A stretch of DNA of 20,162 nucleotides from a virus, in the IMG/VR virus record IMGVR_UViG_3300025645_000598, positions 1 to 20,162 of that record. One strand, 5' to 3'. Each line of letters starts with the position of its first letter. Position 1 is the first letter of the stretch. The notes below the pieces were generated by a model that was not told the DNA's origin, did no database searches, and saw nothing but the letters and a program-made list of their open reading frames with translations. This document shows, one piece after another, positions 7,394 to 13,178 of this stretch. The translations under genes and the position numbers were made by a program.

Positions 7394-7736
7394 AGTGACT
7401 AGATTCTAGCCCCTGGCGGCCACAAGAAGCAACCACAACGAGGGCGACGACGGGTTTCACCCTGTCAATTTTAAGGGGTAAATACGGGGTTGTGTAAAAA
7501 TTACCCTTTATAATCAATAGTCTACTCTATATATACCCCGATACACTGTAATAATAAAACGCTGTACACCCTAGACCCATGTATATTACTATAGTGGATA
7601 GTACTATCGTATATAGTAATATACACATTGCTGTATACCGTAGAACTTGAACGGCTGCGGGTAATGAGTTACGGGGTACTTGTTTTCCCTATATTTATAT
7701 GATATTCTAACCACTCAATCACATAAGGGGCATATG
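7394..7736. other. AT-rich intergenic regulatory region, possible origin or control region
   Basis: This 343-base gap separates divergent terS and the gene at 7737. From about 7495 to 7715 it is strikingly AT-rich compared with the rest of the window. It holds a 46-bp palindrome (7580-7625), a pair of imperfect direct repeats flanking it (GCTGTACACCCTAGACC at 7561-7577 and GCTGTATACCGTAGAAC at 7630-7646, 14 of 17 identical), two TACGGGGT motifs (7483-7490, 7670-7677), a perfect TATAAT on the plus strand (7509-7514) and a consensus TTGACA on the minus strand (7468-7463) without a matching -10 box. I see no open frame of note. Dyad symmetry, repeats and AT-richness fit an origin or a complex operator; which of these it is remains inference. 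Confidence 0.6.
7580..7625. repeat. 46-bp near-perfect palindrome (20 of 23 pairs)
   Basis: The outer arms TGTATATTACTATA (7580-7593) and TATAGTAATATACA (7612-7625) are exact reverse complements. The centre GATAGTACTATC (7597-7608) is itself a perfect palindrome with the same midpoint (between 7602 and 7603). Only three position pairs (7594-7596 against 7609-7611) mismatch. The element could extrude as a cruciform or bind a dimeric or tetrameric protein. No T-run follows it, so it is not an intrinsic terminator. Confidence 0.85.
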
Positions 7737-8306
7737 ATGGACATTAAAACTCGGAAGCAAGCGATGTTCGACGGTGAGAATACTTATTTCACCGGGACTC
7801 CATGCAAAAACGGACATATTACATATCGCTACGTACAGTCAGGAACTTGCTATGAATGTATTAACGGGCATAGGATTTCTGCAGATTCCAACACCGCTAA
7901 ACTTAGGGAATCCAGATTGGCGGAAACTTCTAGCGCATTGAAGGTGAAAACTGACGCGAAATCAAGTTTGGTTCTGGTCAAGGTTCGTATTGTCCCGAAG
8001 GTACGTGAACAAGTTGCGGCCGCGGCGTTCGCTCTAGCAAACTTGCGTTACCCGTGCTTGAGCATGACGGACGTCGACCCGGAGCGGGCGCCAACTGACC
8101 GCCACCCATCATCAGGCCAGGCGCTCTACTCTTTCTATTGTCACGACGACGATGTGGCGATGCTGCGGCTTATCGCCAAGGAGGCGGTCGCGGCCGTTAC
8201 GCCCACGTTTCATATCGACTTGAATGCCCAAATTGCCCTGAATGTTGGCCAGGCGATTGCTGCGGGCGATATCGTAGACTCGACGCCCCCTATGTCCTTC
8301 AAGTAG
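7737..8306 (+). CDS. Unrecognised protein with N-terminal Cys/His zinc-like motif
   Basis: This 189-residue protein is the only complete gene on the plus strand. AAGGGG (7725-7730) lies 6 nt before the ATG at 7737; the adjacent ATG at 7734 is too close to it. Residues 1-45 contain YFTGTPCKNGHITYRYVQSG and then CYEC, a CxxGH...CxxC arrangement often seen as a small zinc module in phage DNA-binding or endonuclease-associated proteins. The rest (VKVRIVPKVREQVAAAAFALANL onward, with PCLSMTDVDPERAPTDR and ALYSFYCHDDDVAMLRLIAKEAV) I cannot assign. The 5' third is AT-rich and the remainder GC-rich, suggesting a mosaic gene. Its position beside the palindromic control region makes a regulatory or replication role conceivable, but this is not shown. 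Confidence 0.75.
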   Translation: MDIKTRKQAMFDGENTYFTGTPCKNGHITYRYVQSGTCYECINGHRISADSNTAKLRESRLAETSSALKVKTDAKSSLVLVKVRIVPKVREQVAAAAFALANLRYPCLSMTDVDPERAPTDRHPSSGQALYSFYCHDDDVAMLRLIAKEAVAAVTPTFHIDLNAQIALNVGQAIAAGDIVDSTPPMSFK

Positions 8307-8329
8307 CCCCGGGAGCCCTTGGCGGGGCT
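8305..8329. terminator. Hairpin between convergent genes, possible bidirectional terminator
   Basis: AGCCCC (8305-8310) and GGGGCT (8324-8329) form a 6-bp GC-rich stem with a 13-nt loop. It begins in the stop codon of the plus-strand gene and lies before the end of the minus-strand gene at 8347. No T-run follows on either strand, so efficient intrinsic termination is uncertain. Confidence 0.4.
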
Positions 8330-8346
8330 CCGTGTGGCCGCTAATG

Positions 8347-8553
8347 TCAAAGGTGCGTGTCGACCCGCCTGGCGGCCAGGTAGTTGCAACGGGCGACCGC
8401 AATACTTAAGCCGTCCGTGGTGCGTTCGTAGGCGCTGTCGCTAGTGCTATGGGTCACGCCCACAACCATGACGGCATAGGCTTTGCCAGTATCCAAGACC
8501 CAATAGCGGCCCCCGTGGGCCTCATGCTTTATGTCTTTCTCGCGGTAGCTCAT
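8347..8553 (-). CDS. Small hypothetical phage protein, 68 residues
   Basis: I do not recognise a named family. The sequence (YWVLDTGKAYAVMVVGVTHSTSDSAYERT, then DGLSIAVARCNYLAARR) looks like a real compact protein with beta strands followed by a helix, and is of a type found in accessory regions of phages. AAGG about 7 nt upstream supports the ATG at 8553. That ATG overlaps the stop of the preceding gene as ATGA, so the two are probably translationally coupled and transcribed from the promoter at 8826-8854. Confidence 0.7.
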   Translation of the reverse strand: MSYREKDIKHEAHGGRYWVLDTGKAYAVMVVGVTHSTSDSAYERTTDGLSIAVARCNYLAARRVDTHL

Positions 8554-8795
8554 AGGTGCGCCTTAGCAGCCGACGCGAACGCCAGATGAAGATCGACCGC
8601 TTCTTGCCACTCCCGCACCACATAAGCTGGCTCCTTGCTACGGATAGCGGCTTTCAGTGCAACGCCGCAAGCATCGGCCGCTTCAACTTCAATTGTGTAG
8701 CACTTAAACCAATCAATGGGGCGACCGATGCTGTTGGTCGAAAAGTCGTCGGAAGCCTTGCGGCATTTATTGGCGAAGTTGAAGGCGTTGTACAT
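8550..8795 (-). CDS. Small hypothetical phage protein, 81 residues
   Basis: The frame is open upstream to 8957, but the credible start is the ATG at 8795 (MYNAFNFANKCRK), because GGAG lies 9 nt upstream and the strong promoter at 8826-8854 would begin transcription only about 25 bases before it. The product is mainly helical (EVEAADACGVALKAAIRS, VVREWQEAVDLHLAFASAAKAHL) and has no transmembrane segment or signal peptide. No family recognised. It is first in a two-gene unit with the 68-residue gene (ATGA overlap), under the palindrome-containing promoter. Confidence 0.65.
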   Translation of the reverse strand: MYNAFNFANKCRKASDDFSTNSIGRPIDWFKCYTIEVEAADACGVALKAAIRSKEPAYVVREWQEAVDLHLAFASAAKAHL

Positions 8796-8825
8796 TTGGT
8801 TGCGCTCCGTTGAGTTGATGAATGA

Positions 8826-8854
8826 AGTATAGATAAATAATTTATCTATGTCAA
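8826..8854 (-). promoter_or_regulatory. Promoter P1 with 19-bp operator palindrome in the spacer
   Basis: On the minus strand a consensus -35 TTGACA (8854-8849), a 17-nt spacer and -10 TATACT (8831-8826) drive the two small genes at 8795 and 8553. The spacer and first -10 bases form TAGATAAAT-N-ATTTATCTA (8830-8848), a perfect 9+1+9 palindrome. A dimeric protein bound there would occlude RNA polymerase. Confidence 0.85.
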
Positions 8855-9015
8855 CGGGTAATTGTGTCGCGGTAGTGCATTGCATAGGAGCCCGCCGGGC
8901 AAGTGCAAATGCCACACGTCGGCCGGAGCGTCCGAATGTAGTAGAGGGCTTCCGCAAAGGTCAGGAACGAAGCCGGGGGGAACCCGCCGGCCCGGGACGG
9001 ATAAACGGTAGTCAC
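8851..9015 (-). CDS. Possible 54-residue gene with GTG start overlapping the previous stop
   Basis: A GTG at 9015-9013 overlaps the TGA of the upstream gene (GTGA), preceded by a G-rich stretch (ATGGGGGCGCT) that could serve as ribosome site. The product reads TTVYPSRAGGFPPASFLTFAEALYYIRTLRPTC and continues GICTCPAGSYAMHYRD, with a Cys trio near its end and an amphipathic middle helix. The stop codon lies inside the -35 box of promoter P1. The tight junctions at both ends favour a real gene. The lack of a recognised family and the permissive GC content argue for caution. Confidence 0.45.
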   Translation of the reverse strand: MTTVYPSRAGGFPPASFLTFAEALYYIRTLRPTCGICTCPAGSYAMHYRDTITR

Positions 9016-9254
9016 AGCGCCCCCATGCTCAAGAGTGTCGGAAGGGCGGCAAAGGCTTTGCAATCTTCGACGCGGTCGTAATACTTGCCGCCGCCATCAT
9101 GACGGCCCAGCGCCAGGCGGTGCGATGCGACAAACCATTTGCCAGCGGACGCCATGAAATAGGCGCAATACTCAACGCCGGCCCGGGTTGCGGTGAAGTA
9201 GTCGACGCCGCCTTCGGTGGTTTTGGTAATCGGGGTGCTGTTTGCTGTTGCCAT
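9012..9254 (-). CDS. Small hypothetical phage protein, 80 residues
   Basis: AAGGAG lies 8 nt before the ATG at 9254, and the strong promoter at 9283-9311 lies about 30 bases upstream, so start and expression are well supported. The product (MATANSTPITKTTEGGVDYFTATRAGVEYCAYFM, then KWFVASHRLALGRHDGGGKYYDRVEDCKAFAAL) appears to be a small beta-rich cytoplasmic protein with no membrane segment. I do not recognise a family. Its 5' leader is nearly the same as that of the gene at 8795, showing that promoter and leader were duplicated together. A possible GTG-start gene overlaps its stop. Confidence 0.75.
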   Translation of the reverse strand: MATANSTPITKTTEGGVDYFTATRAGVEYCAYFMASAGKWFVASHRLALGRHDGGGKYYDRVEDCKAFAALPTLLSMGAL

Positions 9255-9282
9255 GTTCGCCGCTCCTTGAGTTGATGAACGA

Positions 9283-9311
9283 ATTATAGATAAATTATTT
9301 ATCTATGTCAA
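9283..9311 (-). promoter_or_regulatory. Promoter P2, fully consensus, with 19-bp operator palindrome
   Basis: On the minus strand, TTGACA (9311-9306), 17-nt spacer, TATAAT (9288-9283): a perfect sigma70 consensus at optimal spacing. The same palindrome TAGATAAAT-N-ATTTATCTA occupies 9287-9305. It drives the gene at 9254. It starts 5 bases after the terminator of the preceding gene. Confidence 0.92.
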
Positions 9312-9313
9312 CA

Positions 9314-9341
9314 AGAAAAAGCCCCAATTAAGGGGCCTATA
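9314..9341 (-). terminator. Intrinsic terminator of the pentapeptide gene
   Basis: On the minus strand GCCCC (9336-9332), loop TTAATT, GGGGC (9325-9321), followed by TTTTTCTT. The stem can be extended with an A-T and a G-T pair. It lies just after the stop at 9349 and is immediately followed by promoter P2, separating the two transcription units. Confidence 0.85.
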
Positions 9342-9348
9342 AAGTTGT

Positions 9349-10200
9349 TCAGGATTTCACAGTAGCCGGCCAAGCGTTGTAATGGGCTTCTACCAGCACC
9401 AGGGCGGCCCGGTATTCAACGGCATGCACGTTGTCGCCGTGTTCCCCTTGCAGTTTGTCCCGGAACTCTTCCACGGTCCCGAAGAAGCAACCGGCACGAA
9501 GGTAGACGCCCTTTTCCGTGAGAAATGCTGCTAAAACGTCTTGCCGCGAACCGATTGGGCCAACCGCGAAATACGGACGGTCGCCCGTCAACTTACCCGC
9601 GTCCCCCAGGTTCGCGCCGCGCAGGTTCGCGTCCCCCAGGTCCGCGCCGTACAGGTCCGCGCCGCGCAGGTCCGCGCCGCGCAGGTCCGCGCCGCGCAGG
9701 TTCGCGTCCCCCAGGTTCGCGCCGCGCAGGTTCGCGCCGTACAGGTCCGCGCCGCGCAGGTTCGCGCCGCGCAGGTCCGCGCCGTACAGGTCCGCGCCGC
9801 GCAGGTCCGCGCCGCGCAGGTTCGCGTCCCCCAGGTCCGCGCCGCGCAGGTCCGCGCCGCGCAGGTTCGCGTCCCCCAGGTCCGCGCCGCGCAGGTCCGC
9901 GTCGCGCAGGTTCGCGTCGCGCAGGTTCGCGTCCCCCAGGTTCGCGTCCCCCAGGTTCGCGCCGCGCAGGTTCGCGCCGCGCAGGTTCGCGCCGCGCAGG
10001 TTCGCGTCCCCCAGGTTCGCGCCGTACAGGTCCGCGCCGCGCAGGTCCGCGCCGCGCAGGTTCGCGCCGCGCAGGTTCGCGCGGTACAGGTTCGTTTTCG
10101 CGTTTACCGCAACGGCCAACGTAATGGCGAGGGTGTTGTCGGTGCACTCGTGTGAGAAAAGTATTTCAAGATCAAAGTGGCTTTTGATTTCGATTTTCAT
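9349..10200 (-). CDS. Pentapeptide-repeat protein with conserved phage N- and C-terminal caps
   Basis: The product has 283 residues. Residues 36 to about 200 form 33 consecutive pentapeptides of the form A(N/D)L(R/G/Y)(G/D), predicting a right-handed quadrilateral beta-helix of about eight coils. The N-terminal cap (FDLEILFSHECTDNTLAITLAVAVNAKTNLYRA) and the C-terminal part (GPIGSRQDVLAAFLTEKGVYLRAGCFFGTVEEFRDKL...VEYRAALVLVEAHY) match the pattern common in phage pentapeptide proteins. Some pentapeptide proteins (Qnr, MfpA) mimic DNA and bind gyrase; no such role can be read from this sequence. GGAG lies 8 nt before the ATG. It is transcribed from promoter P3 and ended by an intrinsic terminator. 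The repeat DNA is almost identical between units, pointing to recent expansion. Confidence 0.93.
   Translation of the reverse strand: MKIEIKSHFDLEILFSHECTDNTLAITLAVAVNAKTNLYRANLRGANLRGADLRGADLYGANLGDANLRGANLRGANLRGANLGDANLGDANLRDANLRDADLRGADLGDANLRGADLRGADLGDANLRGADLRGADLYGADLRGANLRGADLYGANLRGANLGDANLRGADLRGADLRGADLYGADLGDANLRGANLGDAGKLTGDRPYFAVGPIGSRQDVLAAFLTEKGVYLRAGCFFGTVEEFRDKLQGEHGDNVHAVEYRAALVLVEAHYNAWPATVKS
9598..10094. repeat. 15-bp tandem repeats encoding the pentapeptides, about 33 units
   Basis: On the plus strand, units such as CAGGTTCGCGCCGCG, CAGGTCCGCGCCGCG, CAGGTTCGCGTCCCC and CAGGTCCGCGCCGTA repeat without interruption. Variation is confined to a T/C that switches Asn and Asp and to a few bases that switch RG, GD, YG and RD. 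Because the unit is a multiple of three and lacks stops, several other frames stay open and give meaningless repetitive ORFs. Confidence 0.95.
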
Positions 10201-10238
10201 GGTATACGCTCCGGGTTGTTTGTAAGGACTACGGTTGT

Positions 10239-10268
10239 ATTATAGATAAATTATTTATCTAGTGTCAA
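10239..10268 (-). promoter_or_regulatory. Promoter P3 with 19-bp operator palindrome
   Basis: On the minus strand TTGACA (10268-10263), 18-nt spacer, TATAAT (10244-10239), with the palindrome TAGATAAAT-N-ATTTATCTA at 10243-10261. It drives the pentapeptide gene. Its -35 box and half of the operator are also the last codons and stop of the zinc-ribbon gene upstream. Confidence 0.9.
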
Positions 10269-10436
10269 CACAAATTGCACGGGCGTCGGAGCGGGAAAGC
10301 ATCGCGCCCAATCCTCCAAGCACTCCGGGCAAATAGGTTGACCGGCGCGCTCCTCGTGCGGTTGCGACCGGATGATATTAGGCCTCATGCAAAAGCCGCA
10401 TGTTGCGTGCGTGTGAGGCTGTCGGCGCTCAAGCAT
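10251..10436 (-). CDS. Small zinc-ribbon protein, 61 residues
   Basis: A strong AAGGAG lies 6 nt before the ATG at 10436, which overlaps the end of the primase gene by 8 bases. The protein (MLERRQPHTHATCGFCMRP...) has two CxxC pairs, CGFC and CPEC, spaced about 20 residues apart: a treble-clef or zinc-ribbon fold. Such small proteins often bind nucleic acid or accompany replication proteins; here the function is unknown. The stop TAA (10253-10251) lies within the operator palindrome of promoter P3, so its C-terminal codons double as promoter. It is the last gene of the replication operon. Confidence 0.75.
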   Translation of the reverse strand: MLERRQPHTHATCGFCMRPNIIRSQPHEERAGQPICPECLEDWARCFPAPTPVQFVLTLDK

Positions 10437-12843
10437 GGGCCACTCCTTGCAACGGGAAGGGGACGCCGGCCCGCGCATTGTTGGCGCGCTCGTAAGCCTT
10501 GGCGGCCTCTCCGGCGCCTTGAATGTGGAAGTCAGCGGCGGCCACATTGCAGAATAAGCGCGGCTTTCCTCCGTCCGGAAGAACTAGATTATTCACCCGC
10601 CCGTCGTGCAATGCTGGGTGAAATTCGTAACCCATGGCCTTGAGCATTTCCCGGCGCTTGGAGTGCGTGACACGGCGGCCGGCGCCCAAGCGCTCAAGGA
10701 GGCGGTCGAGTTGGATAGAGGAAATCCAGCCGCCGCAAAAGCCCGGGAGCCCCTGGCCGACGGCTTCGACAATTTCTTGCTCAATGCCGCCCGTGCTGGC
10801 CTCGATAGCCTCAGCGGTCGAGCTGGTAGCCGGAGCGCGCTGGCATTTCGTTGCCGGGTTGTAATCATCCGGGATTGGGAAGGTGTGCAAAAGCTCCGAC
10901 ACGATGGCGTAACCGTCCGCCCTGAGCCAATCGTACAGCTTGGGGAAGTAATCCCCGACCATGCCGTCCCGCGTAAGGTCGGCCGCCTGTTGTTGAGCTG
11001 AGAAGAGGGTACAAATACGGCGGTCGTTTTGCGTCTTGCGTACCGCGTCTTTATGGTTGCTGTTGAGCATGAAATTGCCGCACACGTCCGCGGAGATTTG
11101 GTCGACGCCCTTGCCTTCAATCTCAAGGCCGTCGCCGCCGGTAATCATCGGCTTCAATTCCTCAAAGACTTCCGCCCGGCTGTCCGGTAAATAGATATCC
11201 TCAACGCCATAGAAGACTTTGCCCAGCATCCAGCTATTGAACTGCGCGGCCAGTTTGGAAGCCTTCGGCCAATGCACGTACCGGCGCCCCACGGCTTCCG
11301 CAACGCAACGGGTGAACAAGGTTTTGCCGTTCCCTTCGACGCCTTGCAGCAAGGGTGCCCATTGGAATTTAATCCCCTTGTGTTGCACGCATGCGGCCAT
11401 GTAGCTGAGGAGAATCAAGCGGTCGCGCTCGTCAGGGAGCACCCGGCGCAAATGGTCAAGGAACGGCGTCGCGTCCCCAACTTTGCGGGGCACGTCGACC
11501 GGCCAATAGGTGTTAACAAATACCTGGCCGCCGCGTTGAATGAGGGCGCCGGGCGCTTCGTCAGGGCGGAAGCAAGGCGCATTGGCCCGGGGGCAGCGGT
11601 ACGCCTGGCTTTGCGTGAAGGCTTCCCAGGCGTCGCGGGTTGTCTTTTCGTTCGCCGTGTCCATGGTGAAGGTGTAGCCACCATAAGCAACTTTGAATTG
11701 CTCCGGCTTGAGCATGACGCCGCCGGGGACCAAGACCCGGTGCAAATCCTGTATATACACGCACCCAGCGAAAAGGCGCAATTGCTCTTCATTGTTGGCG
11801 AAGGTAGAGCCCGTGACCAAGGTCGGCTTTGGGGGTTCGTTCGTGGCGCTTGGCGCGGGGCTGTCAGGGGCGCCGGCCACGGGCTCCGGGGCCTTGTCCG
11901 TCAGCACTTCAAATTGACGCCCTACGGCCCCCAGGATGGTGCGCTCAAGATATGGGTCGCTATGCCTGTCCCACTTGTCGCGGACGAGGGCACTTTGTCG
12001 CATCAGGCGGTCAATTCGCTCACAGTTTGCGCCGGTCCAAAAACTAAGATGTTGTGCCAGCGCAGCGTCGGCCGACGATGCGTCATATGCCCGAACGGGG
12101 TCAGGGTAGCAGCGAGAAAGCGCGTCAATGTTGGCAGTCCATAAATCGGCAAAACTAGCACGACCGCCGAACGCGGAAGCCGTGGATTGTGACCGCAACG
12201 CCCGTTTAATCAGTTCTTCATCTGAAGTCGGTCCGCGCCACTCGCTCCGCGCTTCGGTGGTCCATTCTTGGGCCAAGCCTTGGGCGGATTCGTTCGGGAA
12301 ATAATCGGCAACTATCGCCGGGAGAAGATGCGAGAAGTCGACGCCAGCGTTGCCGACTGCGTTCATGCCCGTCAAAGTCATGAAGCGTCCGCTATGATAA
12401 AATTCAAGCCCCAGCGCGATATTCTTGCAACCGTGCGCAGGCGGTCGACCTGATCCAAATATGTGAAGCCCGGTCCCGCTGGGGCTCACTTCGATTGCGG
12501 CCCCGTTAAGCAATTGGCAAAGTTGATTTGCGACAGGCGACCATTGCCCGTTGACTAGACATGCGTCAATGTCGAGTGCCCAAAACGGGTCGGATTCGGT
12601 AAAAACAAACCCGAGTCCGAAACTTTGCCCAAAGTTTGCGGCGGCGGCATATGCGGTGCCGGAATCAGTCCAATACGCAGGATCATGAGCGGATACCACG
12701 CGGCCGGTGCGAAAATCACACGGTAATTTGTCCCACTTTCCGGGTCTACTTTGACTCGCAACCAATTTGTAGACGATGAATTGGCGGTATTGCGCCATTG
12801 CCGAAAGCGGCCCTTGTAGGGCAGTAATTATTGAATTAAGCAT
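10429..12843 (-). CDS. Primase-polymerase/SF3 helicase-type replication protein (DUF5906-like)
   Basis: The 804-residue protein combines an N-terminal archaeo-eukaryotic primase (PrimPol-like) part with a C-terminal helicase. Seen in order: KWDKLPCDFRTG near residues 36-47, the metal-binding DID (91-93, in FWALDIDAC), SPSGTGLHIFG (120-130), GLEFYHSGRFMTLTG (145-159), a Pro-rich linker (about 319-342), then an SF3-type Walker A GVEGNGKT (501-508), a Walker B-like VFYGVEDIYL, and FMLNSNHKDAVRKTQNDRR. These proteins prime and unwind phage or plasmid DNA, so this is the likely core replication initiator. The ATG at 12843 lies 4 bases after the TetR-like gene; its ribosome site is weak. ATG 12798 is an alternative without better support. 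Confidence 0.9.
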   Translation of the reverse strand: MLNSIITALQGPLSAMAQYRQFIVYKLVASQSRPGKWDKLPCDFRTGRVVSAHDPAYWTDSGTAYAAAANFGQSFGLGFVFTESDPFWALDIDACLVNGQWSPVANQLCQLLNGAAIEVSPSGTGLHIFGSGRPPAHGCKNIALGLEFYHSGRFMTLTGMNAVGNAGVDFSHLLPAIVADYFPNESAQGLAQEWTTEARSEWRGPTSDEELIKRALRSQSTASAFGGRASFADLWTANIDALSRCYPDPVRAYDASSADAALAQHLSFWTGANCERIDRLMRQSALVRDKWDRHSDPYLERTILGAVGRQFEVLTDKAPEPVAGAPDSPAPSATNEPPKPTLVTGSTFANNEEQLRLFAGCVYIQDLHRVLVPGGVMLKPEQFKVAYGGYTFTMDTANEKTTRDAWEAFTQSQAYRCPRANAPCFRPDEAPGALIQRGGQVFVNTYWPVDVPRKVGDATPFLDHLRRVLPDERDRLILLSYMAACVQHKGIKFQWAPLLQGVEGNGKTLFTRCVAEAVGRRYVHWPKASKLAAQFNSWMLGKVFYGVEDIYLPDSRAEVFEELKPMITGGDGLEIEGKGVDQISADVCGNFMLNSNHKDAVRKTQNDRRICTLFSAQQQAADLTRDGMVGDYFPKLYDWLRADGYAIVSELLHTFPIPDDYNPATKCQRAPATSSTAEAIEASTGGIEQEIVEAVGQGLPGFCGGWISSIQLDRLLERLGAGRRVTHSKRREMLKAMGYEFHPALHDGRVNNLVLPDGGKPRLFCNVAAADFHIQGAGEAAKAYERANNARAGVPFPLQGVAHA

Positions 12844-12847
12844 GGAT

Positions 12848-13150
12848 TCAGCCCGCCAGCGTATTCAATGCGCGGGCCTTCAATTCCGGGTCGGCCTTTT
12901 GGGCATGCACGTCGCCCATCGCCAAACCTTGAGCCAAAATCGACAAATTTTCAGTCAGCACAGCCGACCTCATGATCGTTCGACGCATGGCCGTCATGGT
13001 GCCGAAATATTTTGAGACAAGCCCGTCGGCGCATTTCGCCTCACGCGCAACAGCGTCACGGGTCAACTTCGACCAGCCGCCGGGCTCGCCGGCCACAATC
13101 AGCGCCGCGGTTAAAATCTCATATTTCCGGTCGTCGGGTTTTTTTCTCAT
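12848..13150 (-). CDS. TetR-type helix-turn-helix protein without a ligand-binding domain
   Basis: The product is 100 residues. ILTAALIVAGEPGGWSKLTR followed by DAVAREAKCADGLVSKYFGTMTAMRRTIMRSAV matches the TetR N-terminal DNA-binding fold: helix 1, then an HTH with the typical A..A.V....V..YF pattern. Classical TetR proteins are about 200 residues with a C-terminal ligand and dimerisation domain; here only about 35 residues follow. It could be a dedicated phage regulator of the downstream primase. The ribosome site is weak (GAG about 10 nt upstream). A candidate promoter and an inverted repeat lie upstream (13179-13207). Which operator it binds is unknown. Confidence 0.75.
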   Translation of the reverse strand: MRKKPDDRKYEILTAALIVAGEPGGWSKLTRDAVAREAKCADGLVSKYFGTMTAMRRTIMRSAVLTENLSILAQGLAMGDVHAQKADPELKARALNTLAG

Positions 13151-13178
13151 GGTTGTCTACTCGAAAAATGTACGGGGT

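Noticed and set aside
7440-7468. Minus-strand promoter for terS based on TTGACA at 7468-7463
   Set aside because: No acceptable -10 box at 15-19 nt spacing; the hexamer at 17 nt is GCCCTC.
9598-10094. Regular short repeats as a possible CRISPR array
   Set aside because: Units are contiguous 15-mers without spacers and encode a clear pentapeptide protein.
9518-10225. Four long open frames (three plus-strand, one extra minus-strand) across the pentapeptide gene
   Set aside because: They result from the stop-free 15-bp repeat and translate into low-complexity RRAGS, RAAQV or RRSAP strings without plausible starts.
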